Of a DNA stretch of 43,228 bases, positions 27,776 through 37,028 are shown piece by piece. A program made the translations under genes and the position numbers. How positions within the stretch are numbered: the first letter of the stretch is position 1; every line of letters begins with the position of its first letter. The DNA is from Halomonas sp. PR-M31 (GTDB taxonomy: Bacteria; Pseudomonadota; Gammaproteobacteria; Pseudomonadales; Halomonadaceae): positions 1 to 43,228 of the forward strand of contig NZ_JIBT01000031.1 of the NCBI RefSeq assembly GCF_001039575.1, given 5' to 3'. Under the pieces are notes generated by a model. It did not search any database, had not been told where the DNA came from, and saw only the letters and a program-made list of their open reading frames with translations.

Positions 27776-27900
27776 GGCGTATCTCGTGACGGTGAAAGGG
27801 GCGCAGATGTGAAAGCACAGAGAGTATAGCGGAGGACGGCATTGAAAATTCGCCTTCCAGCAACCAGAGTCTACCGACATCGTTTTGATTGGAGCCGTTC

Positions 27901-28791
27901 ATGTCACGCCAGGATGTTCCTACCGTCACTCTCGCCGCCTTGGGTGACCAACCCGCGATCGACCTTCCTGCCATTGGTCAGGGCACCTGGTACATGGGAG
28001 AAAACCGGGCAACCCCCGAGGAAGAGGTTCGCGCCCTGCAGCAGGGTCTCGAACTTGGCCTCACCTTGATTGATACCGCCGAGATGTACGCCGATGGTGG
28101 CGCCGAGAAAATCGTGGGCAAGGCGCTTCAGGATCGTCGCGACAAGGCGTTTTTGGTTTCCAAGGTGTATCCCTGGAATGCCGGACGCGATAGCGCCATC
28201 AGCGCCTGCGAGCAGAGTCTGAAACGGCTCAAGACCGATCATCTTGATCTGTATCTGCTGCATTGGCCCGGCAGCGTTCCCCTGGAAGAAACCCTGGAAG
28301 CGTTCGAGCGCTTGCAAGAACAGGGCAAGATCAAACGCTTTGGCGTCTCCAACTTTGATATCGACGACATGCAGGCGTTTACCGAGCTTTCCGGCGGCAA
28401 GCGCTGCGCCGTCAATCAAGTGCTCTATCACCTTGGTTCTCGCGGCATCGAGCATAGTCTGCTGCCCTGGCAGCGCCAGCACGACATTCCCACCATGGCC
28501 TACTGCCCCATCGCTCAGGGGGGAAACCTGCGCCGAGAGCTGCTTGGCGATCCCGAGGTCAATGCCATCGCTGAGGAGTTGAACGCCAGCCCAGCCCAGG
28601 TGCTGCTGGCCTGGGCAATTCGCCCGGTCGATGGGAAACGCGATGTCATCGCCATACCTAAGGCGGTGCAGCTGGATCACGTAAGACAAAACGCCGCCGC
28701 CCTATCACTCAAGCTGGACGACGAAGCCATTGCACGCCTTGATGCTGCATTCCCTGCCCCTGGGCGCAAGACACACTTGGATATCGTCTAA
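27901..28791 (+). CDS. Aldo/keto reductase
   Basis: An NADPH-dependent reductase of 296 residues with the (beta/alpha)8 fold. LIDTAEMYADGGAEKIVG gives the catalytic Asp and Tyr, LVSKVYPWNAG the Lys, and LYLLHWPGSVPLEE the His. KRFGVSNFD and IAIPKAVQLDHV are the cofactor-site segments. It resembles the YeaE/MorA-like subgroup. ATG 27901 is used because GGAG lies 6-7 bases upstream. The substrate is unknown. Confidence 0.9.
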   Translation: MSRQDVPTVTLAALGDQPAIDLPAIGQGTWYMGENRATPEEEVRALQQGLELGLTLIDTAEMYADGGAEKIVGKALQDRRDKAFLVSKVYPWNAGRDSAISACEQSLKRLKTDHLDLYLLHWPGSVPLEETLEAFERLQEQGKIKRFGVSNFDIDDMQAFTELSGGKRCAVNQVLYHLGSRGIEHSLLPWQRQHDIPTMAYCPIAQGGNLRRELLGDPEVNAIAEELNASPAQVLLAWAIRPVDGKRDVIAIPKAVQLDHVRQNAAALSLKLDDEAIARLDAAFPAPGRKTHLDIV

Positions 28792-28941
28792 CGCTAAATC
28801 GGCTCTTGCGCGCCATGGAAAAACAACTAGACGGCAATATGACTAGAAAACCCATACCTTTAGAGTGAGTTTTTAAAAATAAAGAAAAAGCCAAGCCGAA
28901 TTATTGGACATACCCCCCTTATCATTACTATGCTGTGCTTA

Positions 28942-28956
28942 TGATGCAGTGCATCA
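28942..28956. promoter_or_regulatory. PhaR-like dyad upstream of the first phasin gene
   Basis: TGATGCA-G-TGCATCA is a perfect 15-base dyad 57 bases upstream of the phasin start. PhaR repressors of phasin genes recognise TGC...GCA-type dyads, so this is a plausible operator. A similar element lies upstream of the second phasin gene. Confidence 0.45.
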
Positions 28957-29012
28957 AAAAAAGCAGTTTTTCTATCAACAGGTTTATTCAATAGGCCTAA
29001 AAGGAGCTTTAC

Positions 29013-29483
29013 ATGGCTAACACAAATGTGAACGAGAACGTTGAACAAGCTCAGCAGCAGTTTGCTTCTGTCTTTGCAGGACCGGCTCGCTCTATTGCCG
29101 GTAAGATGCTCGACTATACGCAGAAATTGACCAACGTTCAGCGTGAATCATTCAGCGCTTATTCCGAGATTGGTTTCCGCCAGATGCGTTCTGCTCTTGA
29201 GATCAGAAACTCTGAAGATCTGCGTAACTACATGGAAGAGCAGCAAGATGCAGCTCGTAAGGTTGCTGAGCAAATGAAATCCGATATGGAAGAAATCAAT
29301 TCCATCAATCAGGAATTCATGCAGAAGAGCCAGGAAGTGACTCAGGAAGCCATGCAGCGTGGCCAGGATGTCGCTCAGAAGAACATGGAGCGCGGTCAGC
29401 AGAGATTGCAGGAAGTCACTAAAGAAGGCGAAAAGGAAATCGACAAGGCTACTCAAGAAGCCAAGTCCACTTCCAAGAAGTAA
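29013..29483 (+). CDS. Phasin family protein, short
   Basis: A 156-residue all-helical protein expected on the surface of polyhydroxyalkanoate granules, where phasins control granule number and size. The first 100 residues (ANTNVNENVEQAQQQFAS, then TNVQRESFSAYSEIGFRQM) match the phasin domain and the second phasin downstream. The C-terminal third is a Gln/Glu/Lys-rich helix ending in KSTSKK. AAAAGGAG precedes the ATG, and a terminator follows. Confidence 0.87.
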   Translation: MANTNVNENVEQAQQQFASVFAGPARSIAGKMLDYTQKLTNVQRESFSAYSEIGFRQMRSALEIRNSEDLRNYMEEQQDAARKVAEQMKSDMEEINSINQEFMQKSQEVTQEAMQRGQDVAQKNMERGQQRLQEVTKEGEKEIDKATQEAKSTSKK

Positions 29484-29529
29484 ATATCCCGAGCTGGCTA
29501 GGCTAGCCAACGCATCAGGGTAATTCGAG

Positions 29530-29560
29530 GGCCGCTGCTCATTTTGAGCAGCGGCCTTTT
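29530..29560 (+). terminator. Terminator after the first phasin gene
   Basis: An 11-bp perfect stem GGCCGCTGCTC / GAGCAGCGGCC with ATTTT loop is followed by TTTT. It separates the two phasin genes into independent transcripts. Confidence 0.9.
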
Positions 29561-29683
29561 CTATGCTTTAGAACTTCTACTTACTCAAGACGCCCTGCCT
29601 CAACCAGGAGGCCAAGTGATTCCTACCCATATAAAGCAGTGCAGGTGCCAGCACCGTGTTGCTATTCAATGTCACCATTGTTA

Positions 29684-29698
29684 TGCTGCATCGCATCA
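29684..29698. promoter_or_regulatory. PhaR-like element upstream of the second phasin gene
   Basis: TGCTGCATCGCATCA, 56 bases before the start codon, is an imperfect counterpart of the dyad upstream of the first phasin (shared TGCA..GCATCA core at almost the same distance). This suggests common control of both phasins. Confidence 0.4.
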
Positions 29699-29754
29699 AA
29701 CTAAGTAATTCTGTACCCTCTCAATATCTCTAAAGGCTACATAAGGAGCATCGC

Positions 29755-30567
29755 ATGGCTAACGCTAATACAAACGATAACATCGATCACGTCCAGCAGC
29801 AGTTTGCTTCCGTCGTCGTTGGCCCGACTCGTTCTTTTGCCGGTAAGTTGCTTAATTATACTGAGAGGCTGACCAACGTTCAGCGCAACGCTTTTGATAC
29901 CTACGCTGAAATTGGATTTCAGCAAATGCGCTCTGCTATCGAGATGAGAAGTATCGAAGATCTGCGCAACTATGTGGAAGAGCAGCAGAAAGCGGCAAAA
30001 AAAGTCAGTGATCAAATGAAGTCTGACATGAGAAAAGTTAGCTCGATCAACCAGAAGCTTCTGATGCAGAGTAAAGAACTGACTCAGGACACGATGCAGC
30101 GCGGGCAAGACGTCGCTCAGCAGAACATGGAGCGCGTCGAGCAGGAAATTAAAAAAAGAAAAAACGAAAGCGAAGAAAACGCTAAAAGCATTGTGAAGCA
30201 AGCGCAAGAAAACGCTGATAAAGCAGGAAAAGAAGCGCAAGAGAACGCTGATAAAGTCAGCAAGCAGGCTGAAGAGAATGCTAAAAAAGTAAAGAAGCAA
30301 GCAGAAGAGAGCGCCAAGAAATTCGAGCAGCAAGCTCAAGAAAATGCTAAGAAAGTAGAAAAGCAAGCGGAAGAAAACGCTAAAAAACTCGAGAAAGAAG
30401 CGCAGGACAACGCCAAGAAGATCGAGAAAGAGGCACAAGACAACGCCAAGAAAATCGAGAAAGAAGCACAGGATAACGCCAAGAGGATCGAAAAAGAAGC
30501 ACAGGACAACGCCAAGAAGGCAGAGAAGCAGGCTGAAGCAAGCGCTAAACCCGCTTCCAAAAAGTAA
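29755..30567 (+). CDS. Phasin with C-terminal 11-residue helical repeats
   Basis: A 270-residue phasin. Residues 1-125 match the shorter phasin upstream (ANANTNDNIDHVQQQFAS, TNVQRNAFDTYAEIGFQQM). From residue 141 to 261 there are eleven consecutive 11-residue units with consensus ENAKKIEKEAQ, then a KPASKK end. Such 11-mers form long amphipathic helices like those of LEA group 3 proteins, apolipoproteins and perilipins. This suggests a lipid-surface or desiccation-protective tail (inference). The DNA repeats have a 33-base period. AAGGAG lies upstream of the ATG. Confidence 0.87.
   Translation: MANANTNDNIDHVQQQFASVVVGPTRSFAGKLLNYTERLTNVQRNAFDTYAEIGFQQMRSAIEMRSIEDLRNYVEEQQKAAKKVSDQMKSDMRKVSSINQKLLMQSKELTQDTMQRGQDVAQQNMERVEQEIKKRKNESEENAKSIVKQAQENADKAGKEAQENADKVSKQAEENAKKVKKQAEESAKKFEQQAQENAKKVEKQAEENAKKLEKEAQDNAKKIEKEAQDNAKKIEKEAQDNAKRIEKEAQDNAKKAEKQAEASAKPASKK
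30175..30537 (+). repeat. 33-base coding tandem repeats in the second phasin
   Basis: Eleven tandem 33-base units encode variants of ENAKKIEKEAQ. The last units (from about residue 218) are most alike, which points to recent expansion by slippage at the 3' side, while earlier units have diverged. Confidence 0.9.
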
Positions 30568-30612
30568 ATGTCCGTCTTGTTGGCTGGTCAGCTCGGCATG
30601 TTAACGTAGTTC

Positions 30613-30649
30613 AAAGATCGCGACTCATCTCGAGTGGCGATCTTTTTTT
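30613..30649 (+). terminator. Terminator after the second phasin gene
   Basis: AAAGATCGC / GCGATCTTT forms the outer stem and ACTC / GAGT the inner stem, followed by a run of T to 30649. It lies about 45 bases after the phasin stop and also downstream of the converging nfi gene. Confidence 0.88.
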
Positions 30650-30666
30650 AGGGCCTTTAAGCGCGT

Positions 30667-31428
30667 TCAAACGTCGACCCCCAACTCGCCTTGACGCCGT
30701 TGATCGGCAAACGCCTTACCGCGCCGCGAGGCAAGGCGATCCGCCAGCCGCGTTGGCTCAGGCAATTTCGTCCGGCCCAGGCAGGCGATGGCCCATTGCA
30801 GAGCCGTGGCCTGACTCATGCGATGGCCCGGGGAGACGATCACCGGTTTGACGTTTTCCCGACTGCGCAGCATGGCACCTATGATGACCCACCCGTTCTC
30901 ATCGACTGGCGCATCCTCCGGGTCCTCGGCGCGACGCCGATCCGTTAAAGGGGTCCAGTCGCCACGTGTTTCTGGCACTTCGCCATGCTTGCCGCAAAGA
31001 CGCTTCTTGGCCACCCCAAGTGTCGGCAAGTCAAGCCACAGTCCCAGATGAGATGCCACCCCGAGGCGGCGTGGATGAGCGATGCCTTGTCCATCCACCA
31101 TGACCAGATCCGGCTGCTGGCTCAGGCGGTTGAAGGCTTCCAAGGCCGCGGGAATTTCCCGAAACGACAGCAAGCCGGGAATATAAGGCATCCGAGTAGG
31201 CTCGCGATGGACGATCTCTTCGATGGGCTCAAGGCTCGGCCAGTCGAGTAACACCACGGCGGCCCGAGTCGTCTCTCCGTCATCCTCGAAGCCAATATCT
31301 ACCCCTGCGATGCGCTTTGTGTCATCCGGCGATCCCAGCCGATCATGACGCTCTACTCGCGGCGCCAGACTGCGCTGTAACGCGATGGCCGCTTGCGGCT
31401 CAAGATTCCATTCGTGTAGTTCAGCCAT
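30667..31428 (-). CDS. nfi: Endonuclease V
   Basis: This DNA repair nuclease cuts the second bond 3' of deoxyinosine. It has 253 residues. AGVDIGF (Asp44) gives the first metal ligand, YIPGLLSFREIPA the DNA wedge and catalytic Glu, and DGQGIAHPRRLGVASHLG the second Asp and base-binding segment. GVAKKRLCG is also conserved. It is somewhat longer than the 223-residue E. coli enzyme, mostly near the C-terminus. The DUF1499 gene lies just upstream on the same strand. Confidence 0.93.
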   Translation of the reverse strand: MAELHEWNLEPQAAIALQRSLAPRVERHDRLGSPDDTKRIAGVDIGFEDDGETTRAAVVLLDWPSLEPIEEIVHREPTRMPYIPGLLSFREIPAALEAFNRLSQQPDLVMVDGQGIAHPRRLGVASHLGLWLDLPTLGVAKKRLCGKHGEVPETRGDWTPLTDRRRAEDPEDAPVDENGWVIIGAMLRSRENVKPVIVSPGHRMSQATALQWAIACLGRTKLPEPTRLADRLASRRGKAFADQRRQGELGVDV

Positions 31429-31455
31429 ATCGTTCCTTGCAGTGTGAATCGTGAA

Positions 31456-31863
31456 TCAATCAGCTTTCAAATCGCTGCGCAATTGCTCTACCCGCTTTTG
31501 ATTCTTGCCGAAATCACTCTTGCCCAGCCGCGATGCGCTACGCACATGGCACACCTGATCCTTTTCGCTCCAGAAACATTCAAGATCATCGACGAAGCCC
31601 ATCATTTTAGAGCGGCATTCCGCATATAGATAATTCTCATGGCAAACGACGATCTCGGTACGCTCCCAAGAGCTCAATATCTCGGCTATCCGCTCGATCA
31701 GCGCCGCACCTTGCACACTTGGCAACACCAACGGCGCAATATGATGCTTATCGTCATCGGCTTGACTACATACGCAGTTGGGTGTTTTCGGGCAGGCTTT
31801 CAAGCGATCCTGCCGCACGCCAATATCCGTTGGCCGTTTGCCCGCAAAAAGACGTCCTGGCAT
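31456..31863 (-). CDS. DUF1499 family protein
   Basis: A 135-residue protein of a widespread family of unknown function. PKTPNCVCSQADD, YLYAECRSKMMGFVDDLECF and VRSASRLGKSDFGKNQKRVE are the family's three conserved blocks. No signal peptide is clear at the chosen start. It ends 27 bases before nfi on the same strand, so the two may be co-transcribed. Confidence 0.82.
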   Translation of the reverse strand: MPGRLFAGKRPTDIGVRQDRLKACPKTPNCVCSQADDDKHHIAPLVLPSVQGAALIERIAEILSSWERTEIVVCHENYLYAECRSKMMGFVDDLECFWSEKDQVCHVRSASRLGKSDFGKNQKRVEQLRSDLKAD

Positions 31864-31960
31864 GGGTTTTCCTTACTGGCTTTGATTGGCTTGTTCCACT
31901 GCAGATTAGCGCAGCCTCCTCTTCACCCTTTACACTAGCGCTTCGCTGCTGGAGTAAGTC

Positions 31961-33232
31961 GTGAAGTTTTTTCATACCGCCGACTGGCATCTAGGCCAGA
32001 CTTTCCATGGCCAGGAGCGCCATGTCGAACACCGCGCATTTCTGGATTGGCTGCTCGAAACGCTAGCCATTCGTCAGCCGGATGCACTGCTGATCGCTGG
32101 CGATATCTTCGACGTCGTCAATCCCTCGCTACGCGCCCAAGAGCTGCTTTTCGAGTTCATCGTTGGCGCTCACGAGCGCCTGCCGCAGCTCGAGATCGTC
32201 ATGATCGCCGGCAACCATGATAGCGGCAATCGTATCGAACTGCCGGCCCCGTTGATGAAGCGACTGAACACCCATGCCCGGGGCCGGGTACAGTGGCGTG
32301 ACGATGGCGAGCTGGACAGCGAACGCCTGTTGATTCCATTGCACAATGAAAGCGGCGAGATTCGCGCCTGGTGCCTGGCGCTGCCCTTCTTGCGACCGGC
32401 GGAAGTCACTGGTCGAGGCAGCACCGAGACAAGCGCTCAGGGCAATGATCATCGCAACGACTATGTGACCGGCATCTCCCGGGTTCACGAACAACTCATC
32501 GAAGCGGCACGCAAGCGTCGCATTCAAGGCCAGGCCCTGATCGCCATGAGCCACGCCCATCTGCGTGGCGCAGCGGTCTCCGAGGACAGCGAGCGGCCCA
32601 TCGTCATCGGCGGTGAGGAATCCATTTCGGCGACGCTGTTTTCTGAAGACATCGCCTACGTGGCCCTTGGCCATCTGCATCGGGCACAAAAAGTTGGCGA
32701 AGAGCGCATTCGCTACAGCGGAAGCCCCCTGCCCATGGACTTCAGCGAAGTGGCCTACCCCCATCAGATACTCGAGGTCTCTCTTGAAGACGAGCGGCTT
32801 GCCGGCATCAAGGCACTGCCCGTGCCCCGCCCCGTGGCCATGCATCGCCTGGGGCCGGCGCCTTTGGAGGCCATCGAAGCCAAGCTCGTGGCCCTGGATG
32901 ATGACTCGGCGCTATCCCAGGAGCGCTGGCCTTGGCTCGAGATCAGCGTGATCTTAAAAGAGCCGCTACCGGATCTACGCACCCGCATCGAAACCGCTCT
33001 AAAGGGCAAGGCGCTGCGTCTTTTGTGTCTCAAACGTCGGCTTCCCGACGCTGACATCCAGCGGCCCGGCACCAGTGAACGCCTGGAGGATATCGGCCCT
33101 CGTGCGCTCTTTGCACGCACCTGGGAAGCGCGCTGGGGATCATCCCCAGACGATGCGGTGCTGGCGGATTTCGATCGGCTGCGCCAGGAGGTTCTGGATG
33201 AAGAGGCCGATGCCGGGGAGGCCCGCCCATGA
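31961..33232 (+). CDS. sbcD: Exonuclease SbcD (Mre11-like nuclease)
   Basis: This is the nuclease subunit of the SbcCD complex, which cuts DNA hairpins and protein-blocked ends. It has 423 residues. The phosphoesterase motifs TADWHLGQ, AGDIFDV, AGNHDSG, SHAHL and LGHLHRAQ hold the metal ligands. The GTG start at 31961 is used because MKFFHTADWHLG is the family N-terminus and GGAGTAAG precedes it. Its stop overlaps the sbcC start. Confidence 0.95.
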   Translation: MKFFHTADWHLGQTFHGQERHVEHRAFLDWLLETLAIRQPDALLIAGDIFDVVNPSLRAQELLFEFIVGAHERLPQLEIVMIAGNHDSGNRIELPAPLMKRLNTHARGRVQWRDDGELDSERLLIPLHNESGEIRAWCLALPFLRPAEVTGRGSTETSAQGNDHRNDYVTGISRVHEQLIEAARKRRIQGQALIAMSHAHLRGAAVSEDSERPIVIGGEESISATLFSEDIAYVALGHLHRAQKVGEERIRYSGSPLPMDFSEVAYPHQILEVSLEDERLAGIKALPVPRPVAMHRLGPAPLEAIEAKLVALDDDSALSQERWPWLEISVILKEPLPDLRTRIETALKGKALRLLCLKRRLPDADIQRPGTSERLEDIGPRALFARTWEARWGSSPDDAVLADFDRLRQEVLDEEADAGEARP

Positions 33233-36200
33233 AAATTCTCGCCTTGCGTCTGGCCAACCTGGCCTCGATTCCCGGCCCCGTCGAGTTCGATTTCAGCGTG
33301 GCCCCGCTGCAGGACGCGGGGCTCTTTGCCATTACCGGTCCTACCGCGCCGGCAAGAGCACCCTGCTTGATGCCTTGTGTCTGGCGCTCTATGGCAGCAC
33401 GCCACGGCTGCGCCAGGCACCGGTACGAGACGCTCAGCTTCCGGACGTGGGTCAAGAAAAGTTGACCACTGCCGACCCCCGCACCCTGCTGCGCCGGGGT
33501 AGTGCCAGCGGCCATGCGGAAGTCGATTTTCTCGGTCGCGACGGGCATCGTTATCGAGCCCGCTGGTCCGTGCGTCGTGCCCGCAACAAGGCCGAGGGCA
33601 AGCTGCAGGCGGTGGAACAATCTCTTCATGACCTGGAAACGGACCGTTTGCTGACCGCTCAGAAGCGTGAATTCGATCGACTGCTGCCCGAGCGACTGGG
33701 TCTTTCCTTCGATCAGTTCACTCGGGCGGTGCTGCTGGCCCAAAGCGAGTTCGCCGCTTTTCTCAAGGCCGACGACAACGAACGCAGCGAACTGCTGGAA
33801 AAACTCACCGACACCGCGGAATACTCCGCAATCTCCAAGGCCGCCTATCGTCGTGCCAGCGAAGCAAAGAAACGCGTCGATGCCTTGGAAACCCGGCTCG
33901 CGGACGACCTGCCCGCTGAGCCCGAGGCCCGAGCCGAACTGGAACGCAGCGCCGAGGCCGCCCAGGGCGAGCTTGACGCCGTTCAGCAAAACGCCAAGCG
34001 CCTGGAAGCCCGCCAGCAGTGGCACGCCACGGATGACACCCTTCGCCGCGCCTACATTGACGGGCGTCAGCAGCAACAGGATGCCGAAGCCCGCTGGCAA
34101 GGGCTTGCGGATGCCCGGGCGGATCGCGAATGGCGGCGCCTGCTTGCGCCCCAGCGCCATCGTTTGATTCGGCAGGCCGAGCTGCCTGACGAGATTGCGC
34201 GTCTCGAGAAGACCCAGGATGCAACGCGACAGGCGCAGCAAGACGCCGAGACGAACCAGCAGATTGCGGCTCAACAGCAGGACAAAACCGAGCAGTCGCT
34301 CACCGGAGCCACCAAGGCACGTCAGGAGACAGAGCCTAAACTGCGCAAGGCCCGGGAACAGGCGCAACGCGTCGCTACTCTGGAACATCAACTGAGAGAT
34401 CTCGAGACCCGGCATCAGCAGCATCAACGCCAGGCCAGCCAGCTTGCCGAGCAGTGCCGAACGCTCAAAGAAAAACAGCGCGAGCTGACGCATCAGCGCG
34501 ACGAGTGGCAAGCCACCTTGAAACAGTACATGGGGCATCACGTTCAGCTGGATGGTGCGCGCCAGGCCGCTCAAACCGATCATGATCACGCCGCGCAGCG
34601 GCATCTCGCCCTTGGCGAGTTGACAAGCCGCTGGCAGGAAGCTCAGCGGGCCCACCAGGCCCATCAAACGCTTACCCGCCGCCTGAAAGACGATGAGACT
34701 CGCAGGGTAGCGCTTGTCGAGCAAGGCAAGATCGCCCGGGGTCAGATGGACGACCAAGAGCGCCACTACCGCACGGTGCGGGATGTCATCGAACGTAGCC
34801 GGGCCGTGCGCAGCGAGAGCATGGTGAGGCTACGCGAGGGCCTTCAGGAAGGCCAGTCCTGCCCGGTATGCGGGGGTATTGATCACCCGTGGCGCAAGAA
34901 TCCCCCCGAGACGCCTGAAGCCGCTCAGCTCAGGGTCCAGCAGGCGGAAGAGGAGCGTCAACTGGCCCAGGCCCAGGCCGGTTGGGAGCAAGCCCAGCAG
35001 GAACGCCAGGAACTCGTCAGCCAATATCAGGCCGTTGAGGCATCGCTGATCCAGCAGCGTCGAGATCTTGAGGACGCCGATCGGCGTCTGGCCACTGCCC
35101 GTCAAGGCCTTGCCAAGCATCCGCTGCATGCAGAGCTGGACGCGATCGATAGCGCCGAACGGGATGCCTGGCTGGATCATCAGCGTCAGCAAAGCGATAC
35201 GAACCGCGCACATCAGGCACAGACCTTGCAGACGTTGACTCGGGCCGAAACCGAGCTGGCACCCTTGGAAAAGGCACTGCGCGAGAATGAGCTGGAACTG
35301 ACTAAGCGCGAGACCCAGCATGCGAGCGTCGAGAAGGAACTGGCAACGCTGGCAGAGTCACTCCCCCCCTTTCGTCAGGAGCGCGATAACACCGCCGCTC
35401 AGCTCAAGACCCTGCTTGGCGAGCACTCCTCCCCGGACGCTTGGCAGCAACGACTAGACGCCCACCAGGAAACCGCTCGTAAGGAACGCGACGCTGCACT
35501 GAAACACCTTCATGACGCCAACCGCCAGCGGGAACGGTTCGCTCAGCAGGCAGACCACGAAGAACAGCAGATACGCCGACTACAGCTGGAACGAGACGCC
35601 TTGGATCGGGAGTTGGCGCAGTGGCGTCAAGATCATATAGCGCTTGATGATGCCACTCTCGACAGGCTGCTGGCAGAGCCCGAGGACGAAGCCAGCCGCC
35701 GGGAACAACAGATGATCGATGCCGAAGAAGCACGCCAGCGCACTAGTGCCAGCCTAACGGAGCGTCGTCAGGCGTTGATTGCCCACCGTCGCGTCCAGGA
35801 CCTGGCCGCAGGTGAAGAAGATGAGGAAGGTGAGAAAGAAAAAGACGACGACACGCTGCTGAGTGAAGATAGGACGAACGAGATCCAACGCCGACGGGAA
35901 GGGCTAGCCGACGAGCAAGACGCCCTCGCCCCACTGCTATATGCCGCTCAGCAGAGCCGGGATGACGCTGTTCACGCCCTACGAGATGACGATTGTCGCC
36001 GAGACCGTCAGCAAAAAGGTCAGGCCGAACGCGAAGCCGCCAGAGCCGAACACCGCCGCTGGGGGCGAATCAGCGAGCTGATCGGTGCCGCAGACGGCAA
36101 GACCTTCCGCCGCATTGCCCAGGCCTGGAACCTGGAGCGCCTGCTTGAGGAAGCCAATGCCCACCTTGCCGGCCTAAGCCGCCGCTATCGCCTCGAGCGC

Positions 36201-36557
36201 GGCGGCAGCGAACTCGGCCTGCTGGTAATGGACCAAGACATGGGCGACGAGCGACGCTCCGTGCATTCGCTTTCCGGCGGTGAGACCTTCCTGGTCTCAT
36301 TGGCCTTGGCCCTGGGGCTCGCCTCCATGGCCTCCGGTCAACTCGCCATCGAATCGCTATTCATCGACGAAGGCTTTGGCAGCCTCGACCCGCAATCCCT
36401 GGCGCTGGCCATGGAAGCCCTCGACGGCCTGCAGGCCCAGGGCCGCCGCGTCGGGGTGATCTCCCACGTGCAGGAAATGCACGAGCGGATACCGGTGCAG
36501 ATTCAGGTGGAGCCGATGGGGAATGGGACCAGTCGGGCGAGGTTGGTGAGTGTTTGA
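33229..36557 (+). CDS. sbcC: Exonuclease SbcC (Rad50-like ATPase), one-base frameshift at Walker A
   Basis: This SMC-like ATPase drives SbcD. It starts at ATG 33229 (MKILALRLANLASIPGPVEF). The frame breaks at about 33346: adding one G gives ITGPTGAGKSTLLDALC, the intact Walker A, and about 1109 residues in total. QSEFAAFLKA follows. Two long Gln/Glu/Arg-rich coiled coils flank a zinc hook SCPVCGGIDHP (Cys545, Cys548). The C-terminal lobe has the signature LSGGETFLVSLALALGLA and Walker B LFIDEGFGSLD. As given, the start and the rest lie in different frames, so automated calls may begin it wrongly. Confidence 0.95.
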
Positions 36558-36771
36558 TGCCCTTTACTGGAAGACTACGAAGCCCTGTAGGAAACCACCT
36601 ACCTGCGGCCCCACCAAGAAGCACTCGCCCTTCGAAGGCGCCGACAAGCCGGAACCGCTCAAGCACGTCTTGGCAGGCTACTGGTCCCAGCGCATCAACG
36701 ATGAGCATCGCATCATCTACACGATCACGGATGACTCACTTCTGATTGCCGAGCTTCGGCATCACTACTGA
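36550..36771 (+). pseudogene. YoeB-type toxin remnant
   Basis: The last 45 residues (PFEGADKPEPLKHVLAGYWS, then QRINDEHRIIY and TITDDSLLIAELRHHY) are a near-perfect C-terminal half of YoeB/Txe mRNA interferases, including the catalytic-region Glu, Arg and terminal His-Tyr. The N-terminal part is missing or scrambled (DALYWKTTKPCRKPPTCG), and the open frame begins inside the sbcC stop. No YefM antitoxin gene lies upstream. It is most likely a decayed toxin, although a small indel in the sequence may add to the damage. Confidence 0.75.
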
Positions 36772-37028
36772 TTTTGTATCCCAGCGCTTGGGCTATAGAA
36801 AAAGGTCGGCGGATTTCTGACAACGTCTTTTTGATCTAATCCTAAGCTACAAAATAGAGCTCTCTCGAAAAATACAACACTCTCACCATCAAGATTTTCT
36901 TTCAGTTTCACGTACACAACCCTTCATCAAAGTACCGGGAGTTTTTTGACAGTTTGAACGCTTGGCTCACCAAAAAATTAGAAGCAGAGCGAGTAATTTT
37001 TCCGAGTGAAGCAATTTGTTAGCATTCC
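36772..37028. other. Non-coding stretch at the left edge of the AT-rich island
   Basis: About 250 bases where composition drops sharply to AT-rich after the YoeB remnant. No gene or clear hairpin is seen. It is downstream of the DUF262 gene and probably marks the island edge. Confidence 0.35.

Noticed and set aside
29737-30438. A hydrophobic Phe/Leu-rich minus-strand frame that looks like a membrane protein
   Set aside because: It is the reverse complement of the Lys/Glu-rich phasin repeats, which necessarily reads as Phe/Leu; not a real gene.
30175-30537. Regular 33-base repeats that could suggest a CRISPR array
   Set aside because: The units are contiguous with no spacers, keep the reading frame and encode 11-residue helical repeats.
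33030-34766. A 578-codon open frame on the minus strand, Leu- and Gly-rich
   Set aside because: It lies wholly antisense to sbcD-sbcC, whose motifs are unmistakable. Long antisense frames are common in GC-rich coiled-coil genes, and it has no family resemblance.
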